DNA from: Archilochus colubris | Taxonomy: Eukaryota; Chordata; Aves; Apodiformes; Trochilidae | DNA: 64,000 nt | Direction of reading: 5' to 3' | Assembly: GCA_023079485.1 (NCBI GenBank) | Contig: CM041085.1 | Span: 32,597,121-32,661,120 of the forward strand | Part shown: in pieces, positions 26,231 through 40,180 of the stretch | Layout of the letters: the number at the start of each line of letters is the position of its first letter | Numbering within the stretch: the first letter of the stretch is position 1 | Made by a program: the position numbers and the translations under genes | The notes under the pieces: generated by a model | The model's database searches: none | Seen by the model: only the letters and a program-made list of their open reading frames with translations | What the model was told of the DNA's origin: nothing

Positions 26231-26324
26231 GTGGAGAAAAAAGGAATCTCATACTTTGTGTATATTTACTTTTACTGGTGATAGCAACAGCAACAACAAG
26301 GGATCTGATGGGATCTGCTGCCAG
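26231..26324 (+). other. Candidate exon (94 nt), product unknown
   Basis: The acceptor is poly(T) then AAATACAG; the donor is GCCAG|GTATGT, close to consensus. Two frames stay open across all 94 bases. Frame two (one leftover base, then 31 codons) reads from WRKKESHTLC to GSDGICCQ and is phase-compatible with the candidate exon at 16047-16132, which ends with two leftover bases. Frame three would encode a hydrophobic segment, LILCVYLLLLVIATATT, resembling a membrane span. No gene was identified in either frame. Length and splice sites are exon-like, but chance is a fair explanation. Confidence 0.2.
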
Positions 26325-27952
26325 GTATGTATTCTAGAATTAAAAGTTTGGGGCTGATTTGGGTTAACAAAACTCTGTAATTAAAGCTAGGATTCACATT
26401 TTTTTCTTGTCTGCAAAGCAAAGCCTTCTTTCACATCTGAACTGGTGGACTGCACTGGCAGAGGGATAGGGGAAAGATCCAAAGAGCCCTTTGGAGGCAT
26501 GAAGATGGGAATATGTGTATAAAAATGACTTAATAAGAAATTGCCTCACTGTCTCATGTAACACAAGTAAAAAATTCCTCCTGCAGCTTTAATGATGGAG
26601 TGGGAAGCTAAACCCCATGAGAGTTCCTCCCTCTATGCTATTTACCAGAAAGGCAAGATATGGGCTTCAGTGATGAAGTGTTCCATTAATATTAGTGCTA
26701 GAGGAAATCAAGTGACTTAATTGTAAACTAACGACCTCATCGTAATAACTAAATTCTAAACAGTAAAGGCAAGAAAAAACCCCTACTTTTAGCCCTGCTG
26801 CCAACTCATAAATTAAGCAAATGACATTGGGATATAATTATACTAATTAGTACTGATGCCATGCAAAGACTACTTATGGATATGCATTTACCCAATTTCT
26901 AACCCTAGAGCCTAAATCCGAAATAGCAGCTCAATCAGAACACGCTTTGGAAATTCAGTGTTATTGTTTATGCCATTATGAATCTAATTTAATCAATACC
27001 ATATTCTCATTAAACGTAAGGTCTGTTCAAGATATTCCTTTCACAGGTTCTGCAAATGAACTCTATTGGATTCGTCTCATTACATTATTGCTCTGGGCTT
27101 AACTATCCATCATTAAAAGAAACAATGTACAACTTAAGTATGAGGCTCTAATATATCACCTTAAAATTACAAAGTCACACTTGATTATGGTCATAAGAGA
27201 CTGGACTGATAAAAGCTGGCTTCCACAGTGACTGTCAGATGCTGGCTCTTTCACATCAAAAAACCAATCTGAATTCCTGGTCACCTTTGTAGTGCCAGAA
27301 GGGAAAATAATGGAGATGGGTTCTTTGAATTTACCCTACAGCTTTTCATCTTCCATTCAAAGAAAGGACTGCAGCACTGTGGTGCAGTGGGTTTTAAGTG
27401 GCCAGCACAAGGTATCCCCAGCACAATATCTCCATCTCAAACTAACAGTAAGAGTACATTAATTTCTTCCCTTATTCCTTCCTAATCAGTACCAACACGA
27501 ATATTATACACATGAAGAGGGTACCAGCATATTTTAGCTTTTTTTTGGGCTGCCTCCATAATTTCTCATACTTGTAGAAATATACATTTGTATTTGCCAA
27601 ACCTACGACTGCTCTCTGTTAGGCTGTGTGCTGTTGAATGACAGGGAATCACACACATGATGCACATGGGCCTGTCTGGTTTATGTGTGAAATAACCATG
27701 CATAGAAAAGTTGCCAAGAAAGCTTTTCATTCATTTTGTTATGGCAATAAGAGACATTATTTAAAGCTTGAAAATGCCTCACCAGCATCCATTCACTTAA
27801 ATATGCAATTAAATGCAAACCTCTAGTAATTTCATTGACTTCACCAGATTTGGGGGGGTTTGTTTGGTTGGCTATCATTTGTTTTTTCCCCTTCTTTTTC
27901 TTTTCTGAGAACTGGCCAATAATGAGACATCTATAGGTATATATATGTGTGT
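26325..27952. other. Non-coding DNA with a possible conserved element
   Basis: No gene or transposon recognised. Around 26700-27000 the sequence is complex (not simple repeat), AT-rich and carries two TAATTA homeodomain-type sites at 26835-26840 and 26844-26849, plus ATTGTT (SOX-like) inside ATTGTTTATG at 26963-26972. This composition resembles conserved non-coding enhancers, but conservation cannot be judged from one sequence. Confidence 0.35.
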
Positions 27953-28106
27953 GGAAGCCTCATTCCTGGCAGTATTCAAGGGCAAGTTGGATGGGGATGT
28001 AAGAAGCAACCTGATCTAGTGGAAGGTGTTCCTGCCCATGGCAGGAGGGATGGATCTAGATAATTTTTTTAGGTCACTTCCAACCTTAGCCATTCTATGA
28101 TTCTAT
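27953..28106 (+). mobile_element. CR1 LINE 3' tail, plus strand
   Basis: About 150 bases of CR1 3' end: GGCAGTATTCAAGGGCAAG, TTGGATGGGGATGTAAGAAG, CAACCTGATCTAGTGGAAGG, GTCACTTCCAACC and CATTCTATGATTCTAT. Moderately diverged. An (AT)/(AG) patch and a run of 26 A follow within 30 bases. Confidence 0.92.
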
Positions 28107-28135
28107 ATATAGAGAGAGGTAGAGAGAATGCCTGC

Positions 28136-28161
28136 AAAAAAAAAAAAAAAAAAAAAAAAAA
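28136..28161 (+). repeat. Poly(A) tract, 26 A
   Basis: The longest mononucleotide run in the window, just downstream of a CR1 tail. CR1 does not end in poly(A), so this is more likely an independent microsatellite than part of the insertion. Confidence 0.9.
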
Positions 28162-31100
28162 TAAATTATATCTCCTGGTCTAAGTTATTTTCTTGATATT
28201 TCTGCTGACCATTCCCAGATAGAGTTCCTCACTGATTGTAATTGCTAGAAAATGGCATGTTTTTGCTTGTCCCTTTGGACAAATTAGAGGTTGCACAGAT
28301 CTGCAGCTGACTCATTATAACAAAAAGCAGCCGACTGCAGGGCCTGAGGTTTTTTTTGGATCTGTTATTTTAGGATGGAAAGTGCTGAGTTGGCAGGCAG
28401 TTTGACCATCTAAATCAAACAGCAACTGCATAGTTTTAAAATGACATGGTGCATAATCAATGTAATATGTGATGTTTGAGGGAAAATAGCTTGATTGGGG
28501 AAATATTGCTAATAAAACTTCAACTTATGGTACTAGTAGGTCACTAAGGGCAAGTCATAGACCAGTATTTATAACATCAGACAACAGGCTCTTTCCTAAT
28601 CAGTTTGCCTCTTTTTTGGATTGCTTCTGGAGGAACAACAGCACCTAACAGGATTGATATATGTAACAGAAAAGTAACCATTATTATCTGATGGAGTTAC
28701 TGCTTTCACCAGCACTTGAAGAGGAACATGAATATTATTAGAGTGCAAACCCAGAAATGATAGTTCTGCTGTGCCTCTTTCTTTAAGATCTTTTCTCAGC
28801 TTTGCAACAGAAGTCATAGACACCTCCACAGTGACATTCCCCCAAGTCTTCTGGCTCCAAGGTAGCTTTTTGACTAATGCCTTGAGGAGAAGCAGAAAGC
28901 CTGGAGAGAACCTGCATCGTTCCCTTCTCCTTATGGCAGAGTGGCATAAACTGCAACTTCTCTTTCTGGAGGAGGCACCCTGAGGAGAGGAGGACTTGAG
29001 GGGGGGCCTTTTCATGGAGTCAAGGTGTCATATCACACTAAAGAGCTGAAATTGTCAAGTTGACAACATTTTATACTCAGGGAAAAGTTCAAGCCTCACT
29101 TTCACCTAGGATACTCAAGGGCAGAACTGACATGAATCCTTTCAAAGTGGTACCTTCAGGAGGGTGGAATGGTTGGAACCAATGCACTAAAAGATAGAGA
29201 ACAATTCTCTCAGTTATTTGTGCCAGGACACTTTCTGAGGAAGAGAATTTCCAGATGGATGGGGATAAAAATAAGGGAATCAGGCTGTGGGACTGCATAA
29301 TGAGACCCATAGCTCTTTCACCTCCATTACTTGGGATGGCTCACATCCAGTGGGGCTCATGAAGCTTCCATTTTCTGTCTTGCTATCTGACCTTGTACTC
29401 AATAGCTGAATAACAGAATTGCTTTTCCCCCTGTTGCAAACAGCAAAACAAAAATCTTCTCGTAAATGAAATGTGTAATTTCTAGTTGCTTATTTCAAAG
29501 GTCTTGACAAATATGAATGGAAAAATAAAACAAAAATTACTATTTCTCCAGGACATGTTTCTTGAATTCAAATATTGGAAAAAAACCCAAAAAAACCTTG
29601 CAGTCATCAATGTATTTGAAATGCTGTAAAGGTTTAGGGAAGGGGGAGAGGGAAGAAAAAACAAGGGGCACAGATTTCTGATAGGAACAGAATAAGTGTG
29701 CCAGAACTAAAATGGACAAAATAAAATTGTTAGATTTTTAATTTGAAAATATCTTCTGGAGTATTTTATTTATTTCTAGCACTGATTTAATAGTAACAAC
29801 GATTCAAATCCATGGGGGTGTTTTTTAGGAATCTTCTGGAAAAAAAAAAAGATACTGAGGAAAACGAAGAATCAGGAAACTAACAACCCATTTAGCTTCA
29901 ATAACTTATTTTAAACTAATTGCTGCAAAAAACTAAAACTGATAAATTATCACTTTGAAGCAAATGAAGGTACTTCTGAGAATCAACTATGGGCTTCCAT
30001 TCTCCAGAGAGCCTCATAAAAAGGCACAAAGTATATCTCCAAGATGACAGATTGTTTCTTTCTAAAATATAATTCCTACTTTGGCATTCATTTTCAGTGC
30101 AGGTAATGACCATAAACCAAATTAAATGTTTAGATTATTGCTTCTAAGAATAATGTGCTTATGCACCATTTTCTACTTTTTTTTTTTTGGCATGAAGAAC
30201 ACTATTCTCTACCAACTAGAAGCAAAATAATTTTAATATAAGGAGTTTCATTCATACTCTCAAACAAAAAATTCATACTCTAAAAGAGGAGGATTTAAGG
30301 GAAGATATTCCAAAGGATGTGGGAATACAGCTTGAAATGATTTAATGGAAAATGTATAGCTAGTAATCTTTAGAATGGTTTGATGACAGCAGCCCTGAAT
30401 CCGAGGTGATTATTGACATACCACTGATATCCAGGAAAACAAATATTGCCACACACAAATTGTAAGCCTGTACAAGAGCTACTCATTTTTCTAATTCCTC
30501 TCCCAGCACTCACAGTATTGACTTTTAAAACAATATTATCTTGTCGTAGGAGTTGTTTTACAATGTCTGATGCTACTGAAAACAAACACCATGGAAAAAC
30601 CTGAACTGGTAAAATGAGTAAACTTTAAGAATCTAATACATTAGAACTGGTTTGATCTCGGTTATTTTAAAACCAAAATTCAGAAAGACAGAGTAAGCAG
30701 TACCTGTTGATCAACATTTGCTGACTCTATGAAGCACAGTGGAAATTACTACGCGTTTTTCACAGACTTGCTGCTCCGGTTCAGGACTGTAATTAAACCT
30801 GTTATTTAAATTACACTTGTTCAGTGTGTCAGCTCAGTTTCTGCCCACTCTACAGGACCAGACATGTATATATATAAGCAAGAAAGCAGCTGGCTCTTGC
30901 TCACCTAGGTGGAGAACATTTTTCTCTGAGTTCAAAGGAGAACTCAGGCAAATCATACTCGTTGTACCTGCTTTTAGATGAGATTTCTCCCCCCACCGAA
31001 ATATTGCACTGATGATAGATGCAGAATTCTTATTTCCTACAGCTGTAATTCAACATTTACAGATTTTTCAGAACCTCTCAATTGAGTTCTCAGGATTTCT

Positions 31101-33610
31101 GGATTCAGTAGGACCAGTTTTACAGTAACTGAGTGCATATATCCTAACCCAGGTATGCAGACATAGGCAGCTACTACAGAGGGAAGAATAACTATTACAT
31201 TGCATGAATACCTCTAGTGGATCCTCTTGATTTTCATATCTTTACAGCTCCAATTACTTTTACTTCCTACCTTCATATAATCTGTATTTCTTGTTCTTGG
31301 AGGATGAATTTTCCAGAGTTCAAACATTTTTTTGAACTATGAATAAGTAAATGTTATTTTCATAATTTCCACCACCTCTTAAAAAGAGTTTTTGTCCACA
31401 AATACTTAGCAGTAGCAGAAAATATTTGGTACCAAGTACTATTTAAAGAGCAAGAAGATAAGACTTGCAGTTTTCTGGTGAAAAAAGATTTTATCTTCTT
31501 TAAGTCTCAAGTTTCAAACATACATAGTGGTGTAGCATGCATGGAAAAATATTTAGCAAAGCTGCACAGTTGAAAATGTCCTGTGTTATGGTTTCACATC
31601 AAGTAGACTCAAGTAAAGCAGCTCAGAAAGTGCTCAAGGGAAATAGACTCTGTCACAGGCTCAGCCTGGTGCCTTTCTCCAGGCTTTTCCCACCCACACA
31701 AGGGACTGCGAATTATCCAGTCCTTTTTCCTGAAAAATTAGTTTTAAATATCTGAAAGGAATGTATCCATGCAGTTTTAAAGGTGTGTTTAGCTGAGATG
31801 AGACTGTCTGGACCAGGGATTTCAAAGGGGAAGAGGTGGAGGGAAGAGGGAAAGGAAGGCAAAAATTTCTCGGCATCTCTGCTCTTTCTTCTCTAAGAGG
31901 AAGATTGTGACTGGCTGTAAGAGGAAGGCATTGCCTGTCTACAGTCCATTAATTGAGAGAATTAAAAAAAAAAATCCACAAAACCTGAATAGTGTAGCCC
32001 AGCTGCATAGGTACCCCAATCTGTTAAGATTTGGAGAAAATGGTAGGAGGTAACACTCCCTTTTTTTTTTTTTTATTTTTTCCTTCCCATAACTCTTGGT
32101 ATAAATATGAATGAGGAAAAAAAGCTGGGGGAGAGAGGGGTAATGAGGAATGGGAAAGGAAAGCTGAAAGTTACTCCTGTATGCACAAAGGAGCACATAC
32201 AATCTCTGTAAATCAGGTATTTTAGTGTCATGGCAAGAATCCCAGCAACAGACATGGGACTTTAGGTATTAGGGGAAAAAAGCAATGAAAATAACTGAAA
32301 GTTATGTGTGAAAATCCATAGGGTTAACTATTTCATCTTCTTGGTCAAAGAGATGATTTCTTCTCTGTGCCTTTTTGTTTGATGAAATCATAACACTGAT
32401 TTTAACAAAATGAAGATGTTTTGTGTGGTGTTTTTCTTCTAAAGTATCGTTAACTAATACATTTCTGATATATGTTGTGATACTGCAACTTGAGGCAATA
32501 TTTTTGCTCTCAAAAGAAAAAAGGGACCACATCTAAAACTTTGCAAACTAAACAACAAAGTGATTCAAACATTTAAAAGCACTGCCATGGGGAAAAAGAA
32601 AAAAAAAAGCAAAAAAACACAACAAAACAGATTACAGCTATGCTTTGAAATTAGATGGTGAACAGATGCTTCATCAAACTAAAGGAGGGCTCATTTCAGG
32701 CAGCACAAGTTTTCAGCCTACTTTAGTAGGACCAAAAGGCTTCTGGTGCTAAATGAGAGAGGCGAGATGAGACAAAAGCTGGGCTAAAGCAAGGAGACTT
32801 TGAAATCAGGATCTTGCAGCAGAAAGAGAAATCTTTTGAGAGTTGCCACGCATCTGTCCTGTTGAATGCACAGCCACCTGCTTCCTACTACTACCCACTA
32901 CAACTGCTAGCAAAGAAGTAGAGGGAGAGTCTTTGCTTTCCTCTGGCAGACAGACAAACAAACCTGTATTACCACCAGATCTACCCTGCCAGCTCCCTGG
33001 CCTTCACAGCTTTACAGGTATCATATCAGAAAGGCCTCTTTTTTTGTCAGTTGCACGTCAAAAAAATCTTCCCAATAAGCCAAAGTGATCCTGCACACAT
33101 CTCACAGGGGCACAGGGAGGGAACAACACACATCAGCTTCCAGAACATTTATGCAGTGTTCCACAGCTTGACTAGTGCTCAGGCTGTTAACATCTGCTTG
33201 AAATTTTTCTATGCTGCATCCAAGATTTAAAATTTAAACACGGCTTTCAGCATGTTTGAAAGCTAAATGGAACTACGACAAAGCCTGTAAAGAAGAAAAA
33301 AACCCCAACGTGATAGAAGTGATGGCAATTCCTTCTCTTTTCATTTTACATAATGAACTTACTTTACCACTAAACATAACCAATGGCAAAAAAATGCTAG
33401 GAAGAAGCATCTTGATCCTGTTCAGCTGTTTGCAAGAGGTGGATTTTATAATTTAAAGAAAAAAAATCCTTTTTATTAGCATGCTAATCTTGTTGAACAG
33501 TATTCATCTTTTTTACATCATTTTACAGGGTGCTATTGCTCTATCAGTGATTTGATTGCAACACATTGATAGCACTGGAGTTTAATCTCAGCACTTAAGG
33601 TTTTTTTCTT
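28162..33610. other. Unique AT-rich non-coding DNA
   Basis: About 5.4 kb without a recognised gene or transposon. It holds an A/C-rich stretch at 32593-32629 and several T or A runs. The longest non-repeat minus-strand frame here is 139 codons (29015 to 28596); it has no recognised domain and its length is not beyond chance. Confidence 0.55.
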
Positions 33611-33850
33611 AGAATCATAGAATGATAGAATTGGCTGGGTTGGAAGGGACCTCAGAGATCGAGTCCAACCCTTGAACCACCGTTGCGGTTACCAGACCAT
33701 GGCACTGAGTGCCACATCCAGTCTCTTTTTAGATATCTCCAGGGATGGAGAATCCACTACTTCCCTGGGCAGCCCATTCCAATGCCTGATCACCCACTCC
33801 GTAAAGAAATTCTTTCTAATATCTAACCTAAACTTCCCCTGGCACAACTT
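33611..33850 (-). mobile_element. CR1 LINE 3' end, young type (CG-marked), minus strand
   Basis: On the minus strand a CR1 3' end with the ATTCTATCATTCTATG tail at 33611. It covers the C-terminal codons ([20 protein letters not shown]) and the short 3' untranslated part. It shares with the 47.7-kb copy the variant ACCACCGTTGCGGTTACCAG and AATATCTAACCTAAACTTCC, which the other young copies lack. Homology stops sharply at 33850, the 5' truncation point. Confidence 0.95.
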
Positions 33851-36800
33851 CCTCTCCCTTGAGATGGGGGAATTTAGAAGACTTTGGGATATCTGCTATA
33901 CATATTGAGCAATTGCTCAACCCAGATTATACTACAGTCATTCACCTAATGTAATAGCTTCTCTTTTTTTCACACTGAACCTAGGTGCCTAAACCATAGC
34001 ACAGGGAAAGGGACTAATTAGGGGGGAATTGACCAGGTTTTTTCATGGATTTGAAGGGATTGCTTTCAAAAGCAGAGCAAACTGTAAATATTTTGAAAAA
34101 CACATCCTATAATTATAAGATATTTTGATTTGCAAACAAAACTGATTGCAAATTTGTCCTTTCTGTAGCATTATTTTTTGTTGTGAAACATTAGCAATTT
34201 TAGAACCCATAAAATGGCAAAACAAAGTTCAAAAAAGGGAGGGAAAGGCACAGAAATAAAAAAGAGATATTGTGATTATTTTTTTATTTAATTATTGTTA
34301 GTTTGTGGATTTACAGCGGTCCCCAGGATTTTGGCTTTACATCCTCCTTTAAGCCTGAGAAATATTTTGGTGCACTATAAATTCTCACTGCATGAGAAGA
34401 TTGCTTTTCTATCAAAACCAGTCAGAAAAAAAACTTCCCATCTTCAGAAAGCTCTAAGGGTTTGCCAGTGTTGCAGCAATCCACTAATGCAAAACTTGCC
34501 TTATTTTGGGGTACTGGTAAAACAATCACCCCTCCTTCTGATTCTCTCCATTTACTGAGTACTTCTTTCCCAAGGGATTTTGGAAGGACTCCTTAGGGTC
34601 CCTGCTATTGTCTTTCCATTTCCCAAGGGAACCTCAAGCCTTGGCTCTGCTTCAGTCCTTTGTTTTGGCCAATGGTTTAGGTAAGCATTTCATTGCACCT
34701 TTCCAACAAAGATGCCAACCACACCCAAACATGGCCAGATGTGACACGTTAAATGGGGCTGAGGAGTTATAATGGGCTGGGCAAGATTTAATACAAGCTG
34801 CAACTTCACTCATTAAGTCAATAGTGCCTGTGTTGACAGAATGGTTCTGTCACCCTTGACTTTGACTTCACAGCAATAATTTGGAGAGAAATGCTCAATT
34901 AGGTCCAAAGGAAGACTATGTCTAAGAAGGCAAGAGATAATATTTTGGTTTACAGATGAGAAGGACAGCATGACAGCTTGTTCTCTGCTTGACTTTCAAA
35001 TACAGCACATTACTCTAGGGGGATGGGTGCTGAGATGAAGTTTCACCTCTGCATCTCCGAAAATAATACATACACACCTGAAAATGGATAAGATGACAGT
35101 TCTCTCTTTTGTGTGGCAATAATAAAGGTGTAACAGAGTTCCTGAAGAGGTAAAAATTTGCACGAGGGATGTGATACCTTCACTGAAGGTAACACAGAAA
35201 TTCAGCATCTGTGTGGGATCACAGCTCTGCTTTGTACATGGATTGCTGTTAAAGATTTAAAGAAAGCACATGTGTTAATATATCTTGCCACAGACAAATG
35301 TCTGCTGCAGCTAGAAGAAATTAACTGACTTCTCCCAGCACTTTCCTGCATGGCAACGTCTAACTTTTTAATCACAACCACCCTGCGTAACATGGAAATT
35401 AAGAACAGCATAATTTTCCAGTAATTACCAGAAACATACACATTTTCCAACAGAGTGACATTATGTCATGAATTCCCTTGTCAAGAGGAAAAAAAGACAA
35501 AACATATCATACTTCTTTGAGGAAGCAAAGTGATAGATTTGCCATGAGGGTAATCATCTATAAAAAAAATTCCACCATTATCAACTTCTTGAATCTCTGA
35601 AACGTGATTAATTTTCTGACTGAGCTAATAATGAACATTTTTCTTCTGTTCACCATCTTCAGTTATTTTCTCTCTTGAGATTCATTTATCATTGACTACT
35701 GAACCCTAGAAATAAAAAACAGGCAACATCCCCTTTCGAAGTAATGGCTTAGGAGACTATTAAATCAAGAGGCAAACATCCAATTTGAAGATATATTTTT
35801 GAAATTCTTCTAACAGCTGCAGGTTTTTTACAGGGGATCTGTATTGATGGCTTAGTACAGGTATTGTGGAAAATAAGTTCATCTTGTGACAGCACAAAGT
35901 GGTGAACAGTAAATTGTTTGGGATTTTTTTTTCAGATAAAACAATAAGAGGAATGAAATTGCAGAAGTAATGTAATAAATAATACTATAAAGTGCAAATC
36001 ACATTGCAGGAATTAGCTCAGGATGGTAGCTCAAGCACATTTTAAATGTAAAAAAAGCCCATGTGAAAGCAGATCATGGAGATGCTTGAAGCCTTGTGAA
36101 CCCTTTTACCCAAGCTCAGCTCCCAGCTTGTCAGAGCCTCTCTTGGGGCACTGATTGACTGTTTTGCACTCTAAATATATGGAGTGACAGCCATGCTGGG
36201 AGCAATAGCCCAAAATGCTTTTCTTACAGTTCAGTGAGGCCTGAGGCTCCCTTAGGGTTCTTGGAATCCCAATGTGGCTGAGTTTGTTCTGCTGCTGGCA
36301 TCTCTGCTCTTTGGCAGAACTAAGAAATGGGGCATTTCTGGAGGCAAAAGAAGGAAGACACAGGATTTACACTTCAAATCTTCTCTTGTAAGATTCTGCT
36401 GTTACATTGTCTTGTTATCCCTATCTTGTATTTTCCATCATAATGAGCCATCATATCATCAGCCTGTGGAAACACAGGAAGGAAGATCCCTTTCAGATAA
36501 GAGATGGAAGGAGCAGGACTTTCTTCCTTACTTGTGAGTAGGATGGAGAGATCTCCCCAAATTCCCTCTTACCTCATGCCTTGCTCAACCTTTTCTGGCA
36601 CACCAGGTAAAAACCTTATGAACATGCTCTGTTGCAGGTGCTTGCCTGATGCTAATGGCAGCTCTTTCACAAGGTTATTGTGTAAGCATGTTCAGATCAC
36701 TCACTTTATTCCTGACAAAGGTCCCTGGGCAAATCAATGAATCTAACTTCCAGGAGAAGACTTCTGAGAGGAGTGCTTTAGCAACACCAGGACACTAGGA

Positions 36801-39800
36801 TTCGTGTCAAGACACAGCTTTCTGACATTAACCAGTTCCATACTTCCCATGCTGTCTCACTGGGATGCTGTCCAAACAAAGCCTTTTTGCTCTAATTTAC
36901 TATGCTAAAGAAAGTGTATGGGATTTGAGAGATCACTCTCTTAGATTCTAGTTTGTTGGTCTGAAGCCAAAATGCAGACAACACCTATGAAGTTCCAGAA
37001 CTAAGCAATTTAAGCTGCCTCTCTACAGGAGAGGCTCAGTTTCATTAGCTTGCAAAGCAGATAGCAAAGCACAGACCCTCTGTGACTTAGTTCCTCAGTG
37101 CTCACAAAGCCACAGGGAATTAGGGAGGCCTGGGTGCACAACTGCATTTGGACAGAGTGACAAAATGCTATTTGCTTTTATGAAGTCAACATTCTATATA
37201 GATTTTCCCTTAGTTAAGCCAATACAGCAACTTTCCTCTGCAGACGAAGCTCATGGTTTACCTGCTTAGGAAGCAGAGATAACCTGTGATAGCAAATTCT
37301 CATTTCTCTGTTGTATGAACCAAGGGCAGGACTGAAGGAAGAGCAGAGGCTTCAATATCTGCTATTAATGGCATCAAATCATGTCATAGGTCAGAAAAAA
37401 CATTCTATTCATGAGGTAGTCTCTTGGCATGGATTCCTCTAACACTGAGTTGCCAACAAGCCCAGCTATCATCCCTAGGAGCACCCTAGAAGTAAAAATT
37501 TACAGCTGCTTCTAGAATTTTGCATAGTGAATACTGAAATGGATTCTCTGCTTAACATAGCAGACAGATAGCAAGAACAAAGCATGAAATCGGATTCCAT
37601 AGATCCCTTAAATTTGTTTATGCAACCCATTGTTACTGCTCACAGAACAGCTTTGGCAGGCAAAGGCCACAACAAAGCATAGCCTTAGTTTATACAGAGA
37701 AATTTTCCCATCTGCCATTTTTGTTGTCTGTTGTTTTATATTGATTTCTCTCCATACAGTTCCAAGTTTAACCCAGGCACAGCTGCATTGATCCAAGAAA
37801 GCTGAAGTAATTTGTCTTTTCTAGTGAAGCATAAATGGGGCAGGAGACAGTACATATCACCATTTTTTCTGGTAGGAATATGTTACAAGCTCTTTCCTGT
37901 AGCACTGTTGTAGATTAAGCCTGCACTTAGGGCTTTTCATACAAATATTTTTGGTAACTCCATTTTATCTCTGGCAAGAGTTGAAATTCACACTGAGGAA
38001 CATAGTCTCAAGTAATTTCTTCCTTTGCATGGGAATGAGCTGACTCAGCACATGAACTATGGAATCACAGCTATGCAGTGCCGTATCACAGCCCTCAGAA
38101 TTCTAAAGGAGATTTTTCATTAACTATAAGCAGCATTGCTGGGGCTCTACAACAAAGGGATTTCAGCTGCATCTACCTGAAGCCAACATTATTATTTTGC
38201 CGAGCTGTCCCACAGGATGTGCCCTACAGATCTTTCTCAGTGGCTACAATTTCTTGTTCTTTTACTTGGTTCTTTTTAAGACCTTTCTTGTCACTGCAGT
38301 GTCACAAAAGAGAAACTGTAAGTGGCCAGTGTAATCATGGCATCTATCATACAAGAAGAGATGAGCAGAGGCTGTTGACTTTAGTAAATCAGAGTCTGAG
38401 ATGGAAACCACTCAGAAGGATGAAAACTTGAGTTAAAAGCACCTCTCTTTAAGATGACCACAAGAGCATACAAGCTAAAGGCTTGTTGAAGCAGTGAGGT
38501 TCAGGGCTGCTGGCCTAACTACCAGTAAGGTCAGAAGGTTCCTCTCAGTCCTTTTGTTCTGATGTTAAGCTGTAGTGCTAACAGGAAGAATTCCTAGCAG
38601 CACAGGAGTATTAAAGATACATCTAAAAAAATAAAATGTAAATTATATAAATCACTATATGCTGTTAGGGAATTAATCTGGCCTAATTTTAAGGCTTTTC
38701 AATGAGAAGGCTTTACCATAACAGTAAACACTGTTATAGAAAGTATAATCGCTTCTATTCATAAACACCTTTCAATACACTCTAAATTCAGATGAAATCC
38801 AGTGGGTTTTATTTAACAGCAAAGCTTCATAGCAGATAAAGCATCAACTGCAAGAAAATTGCAATTCTTTGTCGCTAATGAGCATTGTTAGATTATGTGT
38901 GACAGGAAGAATATGCCAGGGGAATAACCCTGCTGAACATTTCATTCTCCCTGGAATATGCTTTTGCAAGATAAGTCACATAAAATACAATGTGCCCATT
39001 GTCTAACCTATAGGGAAAGAGCAGGTACACGGAGAACTCAGTGAAAATCTGAGAGAACCTTCTGATAGCCACGGACATGGTTTAAATGCCATTTCCAAAA
39101 AGAGCACTGTAGGTAAAGGCCAGGCATGTAGCCCAGCCATATATCTGGAAATTGTTCTCTTGCTGTTGACAGGAATGACTGATAATGCCCGATCCAAAAA
39201 CTCAAGAATTATCAAAATGGCCAGCAGAAAAACACAGAAAAAAAGAGTCTCAAAGAGGCAGCTGAGAGGAGCCCAACATGACTGATGCTAGTGGAGAAAT
39301 GCAAGATGTATCTTTGTGATATTGAATTTCAAACTTTAAGCATCCCATCAATGAACGGCAGGAAATGACACACATTTTAAAGGTCTAGACTACCGGTTTT
39401 CCCCTCCCAACTACAAACTCATAACTTATTAAGACAGTCAACTGATTTTTATTTGAAAGGAGTTAAAAGTGTGATTCACGTTTTCATTTTGTGCAGCACC
39501 AAACCAGAATGTCCCTCCTTCTCCCATTTGGAAAACCGTCATCAGACACAGCTTCCCTATCTGCTGCCAAACCAAGCTGTCAAAGCTCTCCCTGTTAGCT
39601 AAGCTAAGGAATAAGCTCCAGCAGTTTCCAAGACGAGAGTGATAGGATGTTTAGTGGTAAATGGGGATATTTGGAATACATCTGTGGACATACACTTTGT
39701 CATTTGCTACTCAGTGCATCTCTAGCTCAGAGGAATGTCATTTCTTATGCAGCAGCAGCTGTTATTGTTTGGATTGTAAATAGTCATAAGCCATATGGTG

Positions 39801-40180
39801 TGGCAGAAGAAAAAAACTTCACACTTTGTCATATGGACAAATATTATTATTGCAAAGAATAAACACATCAATGTATGCATCTTTTCTCTAAGGAAGCATG
39901 TAGCCTTCAGTCTCGTTAAAAAAAAATAAATAAAAAATTGTTTTTCAGATGAACAGATTACCTGTAAAAAAAAAGGTTTGCATTTTTAGAATTTGGATGA
40001 CTAGATAGGAAACAAATGCAGGTGTGTAGTAGACAGTGTTTTCAGTTCCATTAGCTGCGATGAAAATGAAGCACAAAATACAACTAGAGTTAGTAAACTG
40101 GGAGTAAAAATTAGGAGGAGGGGAGAAAAAAACACTTTCTATATGCAACAAACATGGAGAAGTATATTTCAGTATCATTT
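33851..40180. other. Unique AT-rich non-coding DNA
   Basis: About 6.3 kb with no recognised gene or transposon. A small perfect hairpin lies at 38718-38737. The sequence around 38760-38900 is complex and free of repeats and could be conserved, but this is only an impression. Confidence 0.55.
38718..38737. repeat. Inverted repeat with 8-base arms
   Basis: ATAACAGT, a four-base loop AAAC, then ACTGTTAT. Perfect arms; too short and AT-rich to suggest a microRNA precursor. Confidence 0.6.

Noticed and set aside
28596..29015. 139-codon minus-strand frame with fairly protein-like composition
   Set aside because: No family resemblance found by eye, and several other non-coding frames in the window reach similar length. 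Conservation data would be needed to revive it.
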